A stretch of 64,000 bases of DNA from assembly GCF_019880245.1 (NCBI RefSeq), contig NZ_CP082288.1, positions 124,001 through 188,000 on the forward strand. Direction: 5' to 3'. Below the pieces are notes generated by a model, which searched no databases, was not told the DNA's origin, and was given only the letters and a program-made list of their open reading frames with translations. Both the position numbers and the translations under genes were made by a program. This DNA comes from Halobaculum roseum. Its GTDB lineage: Archaea; Halobacteriota; Halobacteria; Halobacteriales; Haloferacaceae. Numbering within the stretch: the first letter of the stretch is position 1; each line of letters begins with the position of its first letter. Positions 53,472-61,772 of this stretch are shown here, one piece after another.

Positions 53472-54493
53472 TCGCCGACCGAGCGGACCGCCTCGGCCAC
53501 GTCCTCGGCGCCGGGGATCACCGCGTTCTCCATCGGCCGCGAGTACGGGATGGGCACGTCGGGAACGGCGACGCGCTCGACGGCTTCGAGCGCCTCGATG
53601 TCCGACTCGGCGACGCTGGAGATGATCTCGCCCGTGACGCCGTACGACTGGTAGTCCTCGTCGACCACGACGAGGCTGCCCGTCTTCCGCACGGACTCCA
53701 CCACCGTCTCGCGGTCCAGGGGCTTCAGCGTCCGGAGGTCGATCACCTCCGCGTCGATCCCCTCGTCGGCGAGGGTCTCGGCGGCCTCCAGCGCGCGATG
53801 GACGTGCAGGCCGAGCGTGACGACCGTCACGTCGTCGCCCTCGCGTTTCACGTCGGCCTTGCCGAAGGGGATGGTGTACTCCTCCTCGGGGACGGGCGTC
53901 TTCGGCCCGTCGGGGGCGGGCATCCAGCCGATCCCCATGAGCCGCTTGTGGAACATGTAGACGACCGGGTCGTCGTCGCGGATGGCGTTGTGCATGAGGC
54001 CCTTGGCGTCGTACGCCGTCGAGGGGACGACCACCTTCATGCCGGGGAGGTGCGCGAACGTCCCGTACAGCGTCTGGGAGTGCTGGGCGGCGTCGTTGTA
54101 CGTGCCGCCGACGGCGGTGGTGAGCACCATCGGGACGCTGAACGACCCCCCGCTCATGTAGGTGTTCTTCGCCATCTGGTTGTAGATCTGGTCCATCGCG
54201 ACGCCGAAGAAGTCGACGAACATCAGCTCGGCGATGGGGCGCATGCCCGCCTGTGCGGCGCCGACGGCCGCGCCGAGGTACGCCGTCTCGCTGATGGGTA
54301 CGTCCATCACGCGGTCGCGCCCGAACTCGTCGAGCAGCCCCGTGGTGGAGTCGAAGATGCCGCCGTAGTCGGCGACGTCCTCGCCCATGTAGAACACCTC
54401 CTCGTCGGCGCGCATCTCGCTGGCGATCGCCTCGACCATCGCGTCGCTCATCGTCGCGGTACGTCCAGTCTGCTGTTGTTCCTGGGAACTCAT
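53468..54493 (-). CDS. 2-oxoacid dehydrogenase E1 component, beta subunit
   Basis: A 341-residue TPP-enzyme beta subunit of the pyruvate/branched-chain dehydrogenase type. It has EVFYMGEDVADYGG (TPP Glu region), FVDFFGVAMDQIYNQMAKNT and the C-terminal IDLRTLKPLDRETVVESVRK. It overlaps the alpha-subunit stop (TGATG) and the lipoyl gene. The natural 2-oxoacid, for example pyruvate, branched-chain oxoacid or acetoin, is not readable. Confidence 0.92.
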   Translation of the reverse strand: MSSQEQQQTGRTATMSDAMVEAIASEMRADEEVFYMGEDVADYGGIFDSTTGLLDEFGRDRVMDVPISETAYLGAAVGAAQAGMRPIAELMFVDFFGVAMDQIYNQMAKNTYMSGGSFSVPMVLTTAVGGTYNDAAQHSQTLYGTFAHLPGMKVVVPSTAYDAKGLMHNAIRDDDPVVYMFHKRLMGIGWMPAPDGPKTPVPEEEYTIPFGKADVKREGDDVTVVTLGLHVHRALEAAETLADEGIDAEVIDLRTLKPLDRETVVESVRKTGSLVVVDEDYQSYGVTGEIISSVAESDIEALEAVERVAVPDVPIPYSRPMENAVIPGAEDVAEAVRSVGE

Positions 54494-55551
54494 CAGTCGT
54501 CACCTCCTGCGGCCGCGCCGGCGTCGGAGAACTCCGGCTCCTCGTCGGTCACGCCCGATGGCGGGTTCGTGAACACGTGGTCGTGGGCCGCCTCCGGCTC
54601 GGGCAGCGGCTGTTGTTTCGCCCACGTGACCGCCTCGTCGACCCGCTCGGCCGCCCGGTCGCGGATCTCCTCCAGCTCCTCGTCGTCGATGCCGAACTCG
54701 CGCATGTCGGCCGCGAGGCGCTCGATGGAGTCGCGTTCGGCCGCACGCTCCTGATCCTCCTCGGGGCGATACGTCTCCGGGTCGCCCATGAAGTGACCCA
54801 TCCGGCGGTGGACCTGCACCTCCAGCACGGTGGGTCCGTTGCCGTCGCGGGCCCGCCCGACCGCCTCGGCGCCGGCTTCGTACACCGCGCGGGCGTCGTC
54901 GCTGTCGACGCGGACGCCGTGCATGTCGAAGCCGTCAGCGCGAGCGGAGCCGTCCTGCGGGCTCGTGACGCGCTCCTTCGGCATGCTGATCGCCCAGTCG
55001 TTGTCCTCGATGACGAACACGACCGGCAGGTCGTGGACGCTCGCCATGTTGAGCGATTCCAGGAACCCGCCCTGGTCGATCGCGCCCTCGCCGAGGTACG
55101 CGACGGCGACGCTGTCGGTGTTTCGCTTCTTCGCGGCCATCCCCGCGCCGACGGCGGGCGGGCACCCCTGCGCGATGATCCCGCTGCACGCGAAGTTCAC
55201 GTCCGGGTCGAACAGGTGCATGTGCCCGCCCTTCCCGTGGCACAGCCCCGTCTCCCGGCCGAAGATCTCCGCGGTCATTCGCTTCAGGTCGACCCCCTTC
55301 GCGATGGCGACGTGGTGCGGTCGGTGCGGGGCCGTCACCGTGTCGTCGTCGCGGAGGTGGTGGCACACCCCCACCGCGGCCGCCTCCTGTCCGGCCGCGA
55401 GGTGGAGTTCGCCGGGAATGTCGCCGGCGCTGATGTCGAACCCCGGCCGTTTCCCCTCCATGTACTCCTCCTGGAGGCGTTCCTCGTAGAGGCGCGCCGT
55501 TACCATGTCCTCGTACATCCGCCGCAGTTGGTCCGGGCTAGCTGTTGGCAT
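54493..55551 (-). CDS. 2-oxoacid dehydrogenase E1 component, alpha subunit
   Basis: A 352-residue alpha subunit. The TPP/Mg motif runs from YLGEGAIDQGGFLESLNMAS to VIEDNDWAIS, with the usual NMASVH. HRPHHVAIAKG and the FGRETGLCHGKGGHMHLFD loop are typical. The ATG of MPTASPDQL is preferred over a TTG four codons upstream. First gene of the operon alpha, beta, lipoyl, E2; E3 is missing from the window. Confidence 0.92.
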   Translation of the reverse strand: MPTASPDQLRRMYEDMVTARLYEERLQEEYMEGKRPGFDISAGDIPGELHLAAGQEAAAVGVCHHLRDDDTVTAPHRPHHVAIAKGVDLKRMTAEIFGRETGLCHGKGGHMHLFDPDVNFACSGIIAQGCPPAVGAGMAAKKRNTDSVAVAYLGEGAIDQGGFLESLNMASVHDLPVVFVIEDNDWAISMPKERVTSPQDGSARADGFDMHGVRVDSDDARAVYEAGAEAVGRARDGNGPTVLEVQVHRRMGHFMGDPETYRPEEDQERAAERDSIERLAADMREFGIDDEELEEIRDRAAERVDEAVTWAKQQPLPEPEAAHDHVFTNPPSGVTDEEPEFSDAGAAAGGDD

Positions 55552-55837
55552 GCTCCGCGTCAACTATCCACGTATCACCATATCAAGGTGACCCCAGATT
55601 GCCACGTGCGGGCACGTTTGCCCCGAATGGCGTCATCTCGCGGGCGTCAGCGGTTCCGATGCGTTCCGGGTGCCAACGCACAGCAACTCGTAGCCGCCCG
55701 AAACGAATCGGGGAGGCGAACGGACGGAATCGCCAACTACCCTTTTCGGCGCTCACGTCGGTGTGTAACGTGTCACACAGTTATCGTGTGTGACGCGACG
55801 CGATGCGACCCGAACGAGGTCACGGAGTGACGACACC
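55552..55837. other. Divergent promoter region, dehydrogenase operon / exported isomerase
   Basis: AT-containing patches (atcaccatatcaagg) occur near 55575-55590 for the minus-strand operon. An inverted segment acacagttatcgtgtgt at 55775-55791 precedes the plus-strand gene and might be an operator. No gene seen. Confidence 0.35.
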
Positions 55838-57085
55838 ATGCCACCGAAACGACGAGACGTACTCAAGGCGACGGGTGGAACAGTCGCGCTCGGCGCGGGC
55901 GCCGCGGGAATGGACGAGGCGCTTGCGGAGGACGTCGACCGAGCGCAGGAAGTGAGACAGCAACAACAACAGCCCGATGTCGACGTGCTCGCGTCCTACT
56001 GGGCACACGCCGGCGACGTGAAGCCGTTCACGGGACGCCAGTGGAGTCCCTGGGATCTGGAGAACCGCGTGGAGATGCTCGCGGAGGTCGGCTTCACGGG
56101 GATCGGCCTGTTCCACGACGACATCCAGCACATGGTCGAGGAGGAGGGTCGGACGCTCGAAGGGATCGGGGAGACGATACGCGACGCCGGGATCGACACG
56201 ATCGAGTTGGAGTTCCTCGTGAACTGGCTCCTCCCGGAGGACGACCCGCGACGGCAAGCCGAGGAGGAGACGAGACAGCTCCTCCTCGATGCAGCGGAGG
56301 CGATGGACGCGCGCCACATCAAGATCGGGAACATCAACGGCTACCCGGTGGAGACGGACGACCTCGCCGACCGATTCGCGGCGTTCTGCGAGGAGGCGGC
56401 CGAAGTCGACACGCTCGTCGGGATGGAGATCCTGCCGCCGGACCCGAACTCGCAGACCCTCGACCAAGCGCTGGAGTGGGTGAGCGGTCCGGAGAACGGC
56501 GGCCTGTTCCTCGACACCTGGCACATCACGACCATCGAGACGATCGACTACGACGACGTGGCGGCGCTGTCGGCCGAGGACATCACCGCCGTCGAGATCG
56601 ACGACGGCTTCACCGACACCGGCCGCGGCGGCTTCGTCGAGAACACCGTCAACATGCGTCGGGTGCCCGGCTACGGCGACTTCGACGTGCAGGGGTTCGT
56701 CGACGCCTGTCGCGAGGCCGGCTTCGCGGGGCCGTGGGGCAACGAGATCCTCTCGGAGGAGTACCGCCGGCGCGGGATGGAGAGCGCGTACACCCACACC
56801 TACGAGGGCGCGCTCTCGGTTCTCGGCGACGCGGCCGACGGAACGGACGACGAGGACGACGAGACGGAGGAGCCGACCGACACCCCCGAGGAGACGCCCG
56901 AGGGGACCGAGACGCCGAACGGTACCGAAACGGGAACGCCCGAGGGGACAGGGACGCCGAACGGAACCGAGACGGGAACACCCGAGGGAACCCCGACGGG
57001 AACGCCGGACGGAACGCCGACCGGGACCGAGAACGGGACGCCGACGGGGACGCCCGACGGCACTCCGACCGGAACGCCGGAGTAG
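55838..57085 (+). CDS. Tat-exported sugar phosphate isomerase/epimerase-like protein with TGP-rich tail
   Basis: A 415-residue protein. Tat signal KRRDVLKATGGTVALGAG; then QQQQQP and a TIM-barrel AP-endonuclease-2-like domain (ASYWAHAGDVKPFTGRQWSP, HIKIGNINGYPVETDD, VGMEILPPDPNSQTLDQALE, FLDTWH). The last 75 residues are a Thr/Gly/Pro repeat (GTPTGTPDGTPTGTENG). It looks like a wall-spanning linker, yet no PGF-CTERM or membrane anchor follows. The family usually isomerises sugars or binds metal; export is unusual. A lipobox is absent. Confidence 0.82.
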   Translation: MPPKRRDVLKATGGTVALGAGAAGMDEALAEDVDRAQEVRQQQQQPDVDVLASYWAHAGDVKPFTGRQWSPWDLENRVEMLAEVGFTGIGLFHDDIQHMVEEEGRTLEGIGETIRDAGIDTIELEFLVNWLLPEDDPRRQAEEETRQLLLDAAEAMDARHIKIGNINGYPVETDDLADRFAAFCEEAAEVDTLVGMEILPPDPNSQTLDQALEWVSGPENGGLFLDTWHITTIETIDYDDVAALSAEDITAVEIDDGFTDTGRGGFVENTVNMRRVPGYGDFDVQGFVDACREAGFAGPWGNEILSEEYRRRGMESAYTHTYEGALSVLGDAADGTDDEDDETEEPTDTPEETPEGTETPNGTETGTPEGTGTPNGTETGTPEGTPTGTPDGTPTGTENGTPTGTPDGTPTGTPE

Positions 57086-57547
57086 ACCGTCGACCGGATC
57101 GGGCCGAGCGCCGACTGCGGGCGGAAGCGACCGCCGCCGGTCGGTGCCGGCCCTCGACACGTCGGGCTCGTCCGCCGACCGAACACCGAGTAGAAACCGC
57201 CTACCGAGGCACGAACGACGTGCACTCGCTGCCGTGACCGGGTTTCCTCCTGTCGACCTCGCGTACAGTCTTGCTCCACGTCGTCGGCGTCCGCTGGGAG
57301 GTGATCTCGACCGTCGAGTCGTCGAGCGGCGACGGATTGGCGGTGGTCGACGACGACGCGCCGTTCACAACTGCCGGGAACGCGCGGGAACCGGGGACCT
57401 CTGACAGTTCCATCCCGACCACTCCCGGGTTCCCGCGCGTAGTAGTGCGCGAGTCGACATATTCTCGCGGTGGTCGTGCGTCGGCTGCGTCCACGACGGG
57501 TCGCCGCGGGGAACGGCGTTATATGTCCCTCGTTCCTACCAAGTGGC
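57086..57547. other. Intergenic region with weak open frames
   Basis: A 462-nt gap. A minus-strand frame (57201-57413, 70 codons, MELSEVPGSRAFPAVVNG) and a plus-strand frame at 57271 both have reasonable composition, but neither resembles a family and each lies in the other's shadow. No gene called. Confidence 0.35.
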
Positions 57548-58294
57548 GTGGATTCTCCGTACGACGTACTGGGGCTCGACGCCGACGCCGACGATACGGA
57601 GATCGAACGCGCCTATCGACGGCGAGTGAAGGAGGCGCATCCGGACCGGGGCGGCTCGTTCGAGGAGTTCCAGCGCGTCCGCGAGGCGTACGAGGCAGCG
57701 ATCTCGGGAACTGCGGTCCCGGCCACAGACGCCGTCCCCGAGAGTAACGGGGCGGAACCGCCCCGGGAGGAACCGGGGGTGGCGGAGTCGGGGGGCAACA
57801 AGAGTACCGACCCGGCCGATCGAACCGGCGGGGAGCGCGGAAACGGCACCGCGAACGGGTCCGAGGCGACGACCACCCGCGTGGAGTATCTGAACTACGA
57901 GGTCATCGCCGATCACGGGTGGGAGATCGACGACGACGACCTCTTCGAGACGGCGTCGGACGCCGACCTCGACACGGACGACTACGGGATGTTCCTCGCG
58001 GAGCCGGGCGAGACCCTCCTCGAAGCGGCCGAACAGCGCGGGTTCGCGTGGCCGTTCGCCTGCCGCGGCGGCGCCTGCGCGAACTGCGCCGTCGCGGTCG
58101 TGGAGGGCGAACTCGACAGCACCGTCGACAACGTGCTCACCGACGACCTCCTCGACCGTGGGTTCCGGCTCTCGTGTATCGGGCGGCCGGTTTCCGAGAC
58201 GCTTCGCGTCGTCTACAACGTCAAGCACCTCCCCGGGCTCGAGGACCTGCGCCTGCCGGCCGACCGGTTCGAGCGCGCGCGTGCCGACGACTGA
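57548..58294 (+). CDS. J-domain / 2Fe-2S ferredoxin fusion protein
   Basis: A 248-residue protein (GTG start, MDSPYDVLGLDADADDTEIE). Residues 1-52 are a DnaJ J-domain with HPD at 31-33, which stimulates Hsp70 ATPase. A disordered Gly/Asp/Glu/Thr linker covers about 55-110. Residues 112-248 are the haloarchaeal plant-type ferredoxin with its N-terminal extension (VEYLNYEVIADHGWEIDDDD) and cluster Cys172, 177, 180 and 210 in ACRGGACANC and SCIGRP. It could guide Hsp70 in Fe-S assembly or act as an electron carrier tethered to chaperone. The longer upstream frame is Arg-rich and not coding. Confidence 0.88.
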   Translation: MDSPYDVLGLDADADDTEIERAYRRRVKEAHPDRGGSFEEFQRVREAYEAAISGTAVPATDAVPESNGAEPPREEPGVAESGGNKSTDPADRTGGERGNGTANGSEATTTRVEYLNYEVIADHGWEIDDDDLFETASDADLDTDDYGMFLAEPGETLLEAAEQRGFAWPFACRGGACANCAVAVVEGELDSTVDNVLTDDLLDRGFRLSCIGRPVSETLRVVYNVKHLPGLEDLRLPADRFERARADD

Positions 58295-58316
58295 CCGGTC
58301 GACGCGGGGAGCCGCC

Positions 58317-58688
58317 TCACAGAGTCAGCTTGAGAACGGGCGCGTCGACGGCGTGCATCGTCGGCTCCGCGCCGAAGCTGACGACCAGCGTTTCGACGGG
58401 GCGCGAGTACTCGCTGGCGTGATGGCCGCCCTCGCTGACGCGAGTCGTCTCCTCGACGAGCGGGGTGTCGACCAGTTCGTTCACGCAGCGGTACACCGTC
58501 GAGAGCGGGATGTCTCCGGCCGCCTGGAGCTCCTTCGCGGTCAGCGGGCCGTCCTCCAGCGCCCGGACCACCGTGCGGCACGCCTCGCTATCGAGGGCGT
58601 CGAACAGCCGGGCCGTCTCCGCGGGCGACGCGTGGACCACCGGCGTCTCGATGCCGGTCGCCGGATCCGACGCCGTCGAACGGGTCAC
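58317..58688 (-). CDS. ArsR-like winged-helix regulator
   Basis: A 123-residue protein. The HTH is LFDALDSEACRTVVRALEDG then LTAKELQAAGDIPLSTVYRC and VNELVDTPLVEETTRVSEGG. ArsR-type fold; no metal-binding Cys cluster. Faces the J-ferredoxin gene tail to tail with 22 nt between. Target unknown. Confidence 0.87.
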   Translation of the reverse strand: MTRSTASDPATGIETPVVHASPAETARLFDALDSEACRTVVRALEDGPLTAKELQAAGDIPLSTVYRCVNELVDTPLVEETTRVSEGGHHASEYSRPVETLVVSFGAEPTMHAVDAPVLKLTL

Positions 58689-59122
58689 TGCCCACCCCGC
58701 TGGAGCACGTGCTCAACGCCGGTACGTGGGGCCGGTGTCGGTCGACGACGGGTCGTGACCTGGGTGACACGCCACATACAACGGAATCGACCAAGCGCCC
58801 CGTTAGTTATACACCCGTACAATCGCGGTATTGTGTCGTTTCGACCCGTACGACGGCGGATCCGGTCGCCGGCGACTGGGCGACCGTCACCACGGTCTCC
58901 GATCGATGGCGCGCCGGCGTCCTCTACGACGACACGAAAAAAGCGGTCTCTGGTACGCGACCGCGACCCTGGCCGGTTCGACGGTCGATTCGACACGTCG
59001 ATCGATTCGCCCGCTCGGGAGGGCGGTGTCACGGAGACACACCGGTTAGCGACGATGGCGTCGGTCAACCGCGTGTGGGTGCCCCGTTCCCGTTGTAGCG
59101 AGTTCCCGCCCCTGTCACGTAG
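58689..59122. other. Intergenic region between regulator and small-protein gene
   Basis: A 434-nt gap with a TATA-like TTAGTTATACAC at 58803-58814. A plus-strand stretch with GC-rich third positions (VSTRTTADPVAGDWATVTTV) at about 58842-58901 may be a decayed gene, as a frame change follows near 58945. No intact gene. Confidence 0.35.
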
Positions 59123-59284
59123 TTAGCGCCGCGTGGGCGCCTCCTCTTGCTCGTCGGAGTCCTCCTCGGACTCCGGCTCGAGGAAGTGCGGTCCGCGCTG
59201 GTAGCGCGGCGTCGCGGCGAACTTACGAATCCGTTCCTGCTCTTCGTCCGTGATCCAGTTCGGCACGGACCGTGATACCACCAT
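59123..59284 (-). CDS. Small haloarchaeal protein of 53 residues
   Basis: MVVSRSVPNWITDEEQERIR, then KFAATPRYQRGPHFLEPESE and an acidic tail. The N-terminal half looks like a conserved short haloarchaeal family. The ATG is close (about 12-20 nt) to the TATA-like ATTACTTTATCC, so a leaderless mRNA is likely. The GTG one codon later is an alternative start. Cytosolic; unknown role. Confidence 0.6.
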   Translation of the reverse strand: MVVSRSVPNWITDEEQERIRKFAATPRYQRGPHFLEPESEEDSDEQEEAPTRR

Positions 59285-59532
59285 ATAGGATAAAGTAATA
59301 GTCAGGGTAGCCGAGAGTAGCGCGTCGTTAAACAGGGGGTAGAAACCCGAGATCGCCGGTACACGTCTGTTCCACGGCCGCGAGAACGATTCCAGTGGTA
59401 TGGTTGAGCCTCGTCGAGGACGGATGTCGCCGGGATCGGAGCTGCGGGTCGTAGCACCCGCCTACCGATCCTCCGGACGACGGGTCGATACCGTTCGTGT
59501 CCGGACGCCGCGTCGGGGCTTTCGTCGGCCGT
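59285..59532. other. Intergenic region, no gene seen
   Basis: The gap between the two small-protein genes on the minus strand. Frames are Arg/Pro-rich shadows. Confidence 0.3.
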
Positions 59533-59643
59533 TCAGCTCCCGTACTCGTCGGCCAACTCCGGTCGGGTGCGTCGCTCGACGACGCGAGCAATAACCAGGA
59601 CGATCGCTGCGATGACCGCGAACGCGAGGGGTTTCTTCGACAT
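59533..59643 (-). CDS. Small single-span membrane protein
   Basis: MSKKPLAFAVIAAIVLVIAR then VVERRTRPELADEYGS, 36 residues. One hydrophobic helix preceded by Lys-Lys and followed by basic residues. A TATA-like GTATAACG lies about 35 nt upstream, which supports this ATG over an in-frame ATG ten codons upstream. Unknown function. Confidence 0.55.
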   Translation of the reverse strand: MSKKPLAFAVIAAIVLVIARVVERRTRPELADEYGS

Positions 59644-59760
59644 TGCGGTCGGTTCCAGGACGACGCCACCCATCGTTATACACCCGATAGCGGGGACGAC
59701 CCCTGTCGGGCTGCGTCGCCGATCGGCATCCCTTGTAGCCGCCGGTCGACGGTCGACCGA

Positions 59761-59919
59761 TCACTCGGGATGGACGACCTCGTCGCACTCCCGACAGGTC
59801 GCGAATAGCAGCGGCCAATCGCCCTTCCGGTAACTGATCAGGTGGCTTGCGCGCGGAATCGACCGCCCGCACAGCGGGCACGCGCCGAGCGCGTCGTCGC
59901 CGGGAGCACGGAGCGCCAT
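59761..59919 (-). CDS. Small zinc-ribbon protein (DUF7837-like)
   Basis: MALRAPGDDALGACPLCGRS then IPRASHLISYRKGDWPLLFA and TCRECDEVVHPE, 52 residues. Two Cys pairs, CPLC and CREC, form a zinc ribbon of the haloarchaeal small family ending VVHPE. A longer upstream frame is not coding. The role may be DNA/RNA binding or redox. Confidence 0.75.
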   Translation of the reverse strand: MALRAPGDDALGACPLCGRSIPRASHLISYRKGDWPLLFATCRECDEVVHPE

Positions 59920-60054
59920 GGCGGTAGACTGCTCGGGGTGTCCTTTGTTAGTACACGACAACCGCCTCTGACGGACCCTGGGAACCGGTTCGGTCGTGGC
60001 GGGACCACGAACAGGCCTCATAACGAACGGCCACGGTCGCGTAGTTCGGAACGA

Positions 60055-60495
60055 ATGCGCCGAACCGGCCGGGGCGATCAGGTCGCACCGGGGGTGAAGG
60101 ATGCGGACGCGATCGTCGAGACCGACCGCAGCGTCGGGGCGGTCACGACGGCCGGCGTGCTGGGACTGACCGTAACGAAATCCCTCGACCTCGGCACGAC
60201 GGTGATCGGCCTCGGTGTGTCTCCGGCGATCGGCGAGCGCAACCCGATCGCGGCGGCGGCGATCGTCCAGTGGGGCGTCGTGCCCGGGCTGCTCGCGGTC
60301 GGACTGCTCACGGTCGGTCTCACGGTCCTCCTCGTCGAGGGAGGGTTCGGGCTGGCGACCGGCCATGCCCGGGGCGACGGCGGATCGTCCGCCCGAACCG
60401 GACGGCTCATCTGTTACTGGGTCGGCTGCGCATGCAACCTCGCGATCGCGGCGCACAACGTCGTGGTCATTCTGGCCGTCGCGTTCCCACCGTGA
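60055..60495 (+). CDS. DUF5658-like membrane protein
   Basis: A 146-residue protein with about four hydrophobic segments. The motif DLGTTVIGLGVSPAIGERNP resembles DUF5658. The end is YWVGCACNLAIAAHNVVVIL. The ATG fits the family; the longer upstream frame is Arg-rich shadow. Role unknown. Confidence 0.7.
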   Translation: MRRTGRGDQVAPGVKDADAIVETDRSVGAVTTAGVLGLTVTKSLDLGTTVIGLGVSPAIGERNPIAAAAIVQWGVVPGLLAVGLLTVGLTVLLVEGGFGLATGHARGDGGSSARTGRLICYWVGCACNLAIAAHNVVVILAVAFPP

Positions 60496-60705
60496 ATGGG
60501 TCTGTGAGGCCGTCTATCCGACCCGTACGCCGTCCGGTAAGATCGGCGTGAATTCTGTCGGTCCTCGCGATACGTCCGACTAACAAAGCCGCCGGAGGAA
60601 ATACACATGCTCGGGGGAGACACAGCACGGCCCCATTCCCATTCCCCTGGCATCCAACACCTGCTCCTCTCCTCCCCCGTTTTTACCCGAGCCGCGAGCG
60701 CGCGG

Positions 60706-60984
60706 TCACTCCGCGAGGTCCTTCGTACTGATGTCGGCCCACACCTCCTCCCCGGCGGAGGTGATGCCGTAGACGCGCCCCTTTCGGCGCTCCTCCGGGA
60801 CGAGCAGCTCGACGAGCCCCTTCTCTCGCAGCGACCCGAGCGCCCGGGAGACGTGCGACACGGACAGCTCCACGTCCTCGGCGATCCGCGTCGGCGTCGC
60901 CGGACCCTCCGCGAGGCGTCCCAGGACGACCACACGGTGGTCGGAGCTGATGACGTAGCCGATGACGTCCCAGTCGGTGGTCAC
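60706..60984 (-). CDS. Winged-helix regulator (MarR/ArsR-like)
   Basis: A 92-residue winged helix: MTTDWDVIGYVISSDHRVVV, then LAEGPATPTRIAEDVELSVS, HVSRALGSLREKGLVELLVP and a wing ending in VYGITSAGEEVW. Probably binds DNA as a dimer. Lies about 100 nt from the DUF7344 gene on the same strand. Confidence 0.87.
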   Translation of the reverse strand: MTTDWDVIGYVISSDHRVVVLGRLAEGPATPTRIAEDVELSVSHVSRALGSLREKGLVELLVPEERRKGRVYGITSAGEEVWADISTKDLAE

Positions 60985-61089
60985 GGGCGATCACCCGTGT
61001 GCGATACTTCGGGGGCGGTCTTCGACGCGAGTGCGGCCGTCGTCGAACGGACGGCGGCGGGAGCGTGTGTATTCACGGTTTGATGGTGG

Positions 61090-61608
61090 TTATCCGCGGG
61101 AGCGTTCATACAGGTACTGTGCGGCGACGACGGCGCCGAACGCCGCGAACACGAGCAGGCCGACGACGTTGAGTGTCGTCTGTGGGATCGTTCCGGCGGC
61201 CATGGTCGCGACGCCGTAGACCACGAGACCGACGACGGCGAGCCCCAGGTAGATCGCCTGCCACGGGATCTCGCGCCGGTCTTCCTCCGGGAGATAGGCG
61301 TCGAGCGAGGAGACGTTCGAGGTGAGCGACACCAACCCCGACTCCTTGTCGTACTCGACGATACCCGACTCCTCGAGCTTCGGGATGTGCGTCTGGTACA
61401 GCGAGACGTACACCCGCTTGATCTGCTGGTCGGTCAGCTCCTCCACGGGGAGATCGTTCTCCCAGGCCGCGACGCGGTCGGAAAGCTCGCTGAGCGGAAT
61501 CGGCTCCCCCTCCTCCCGGAGCAAGTAGATGACGAACCGGCGCCTGCCGTTGCTCAGGATGTCGTAGACCTCGTCCCTGCTGAGTGCGTCTGTGTTTGTG
61601 CTCGACAT
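61090..61608 (-). CDS. DUF7344 membrane-anchored HTH protein
   Basis: A 172-residue protein. The N-terminal DUF7344 winged-helix (DEVYDILSNGRRRFVIYLLR, KRVYVSLYQTHIPKLEESGI) is followed by two membrane helices (AIYLGLAVVGLVVYGVATMA and TTLNVVGLLVFAAFGAVVAA). This family is frequent in haloarchaea and is thought to be regulatory. Located between the winged-helix gene and glmS, all on one strand. Confidence 0.88.
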   Translation of the reverse strand: MSSTNTDALSRDEVYDILSNGRRRFVIYLLREEGEPIPLSELSDRVAAWENDLPVEELTDQQIKRVYVSLYQTHIPKLEESGIVEYDKESGLVSLTSNVSSLDAYLPEEDRREIPWQAIYLGLAVVGLVVYGVATMAAGTIPQTTLNVVGLLVFAAFGAVVAAQYLYERSRG

Positions 61609-61772
61609 CTACTCGGGGGTCTCCGCGGTTCACCACCTCGGCCCGCCCGGGCTGTCGGCGCCGGGGAGCCGCGACGGAACGCGCCCGACGGCGGTCGGGG
61701 GCTGCGATCGCGTTCGTCGTCGCTCGCGGGGGTCGATACGTACCGTGTTCGGACATCCGCGGTCTCCTCCCG

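Noticed and set aside
56845-57085. TGP-repeat DNA as a possible CRISPR or satellite
   Set aside because: It keeps codon phase and encodes a Thr/Gly/Pro linker at the end of a real gene.
57201-57413. 70-codon minus-strand frame after the exported isomerase
   Set aside because: GC-rich third positions but no homologue recognised and an equally good frame lies on the other strand.
58842-59098. Plus-strand frame VSTRTTADPVAGDWATVTTV and on
   Set aside because: Looks coding for about 40 codons then changes phase; too little to call a gene.
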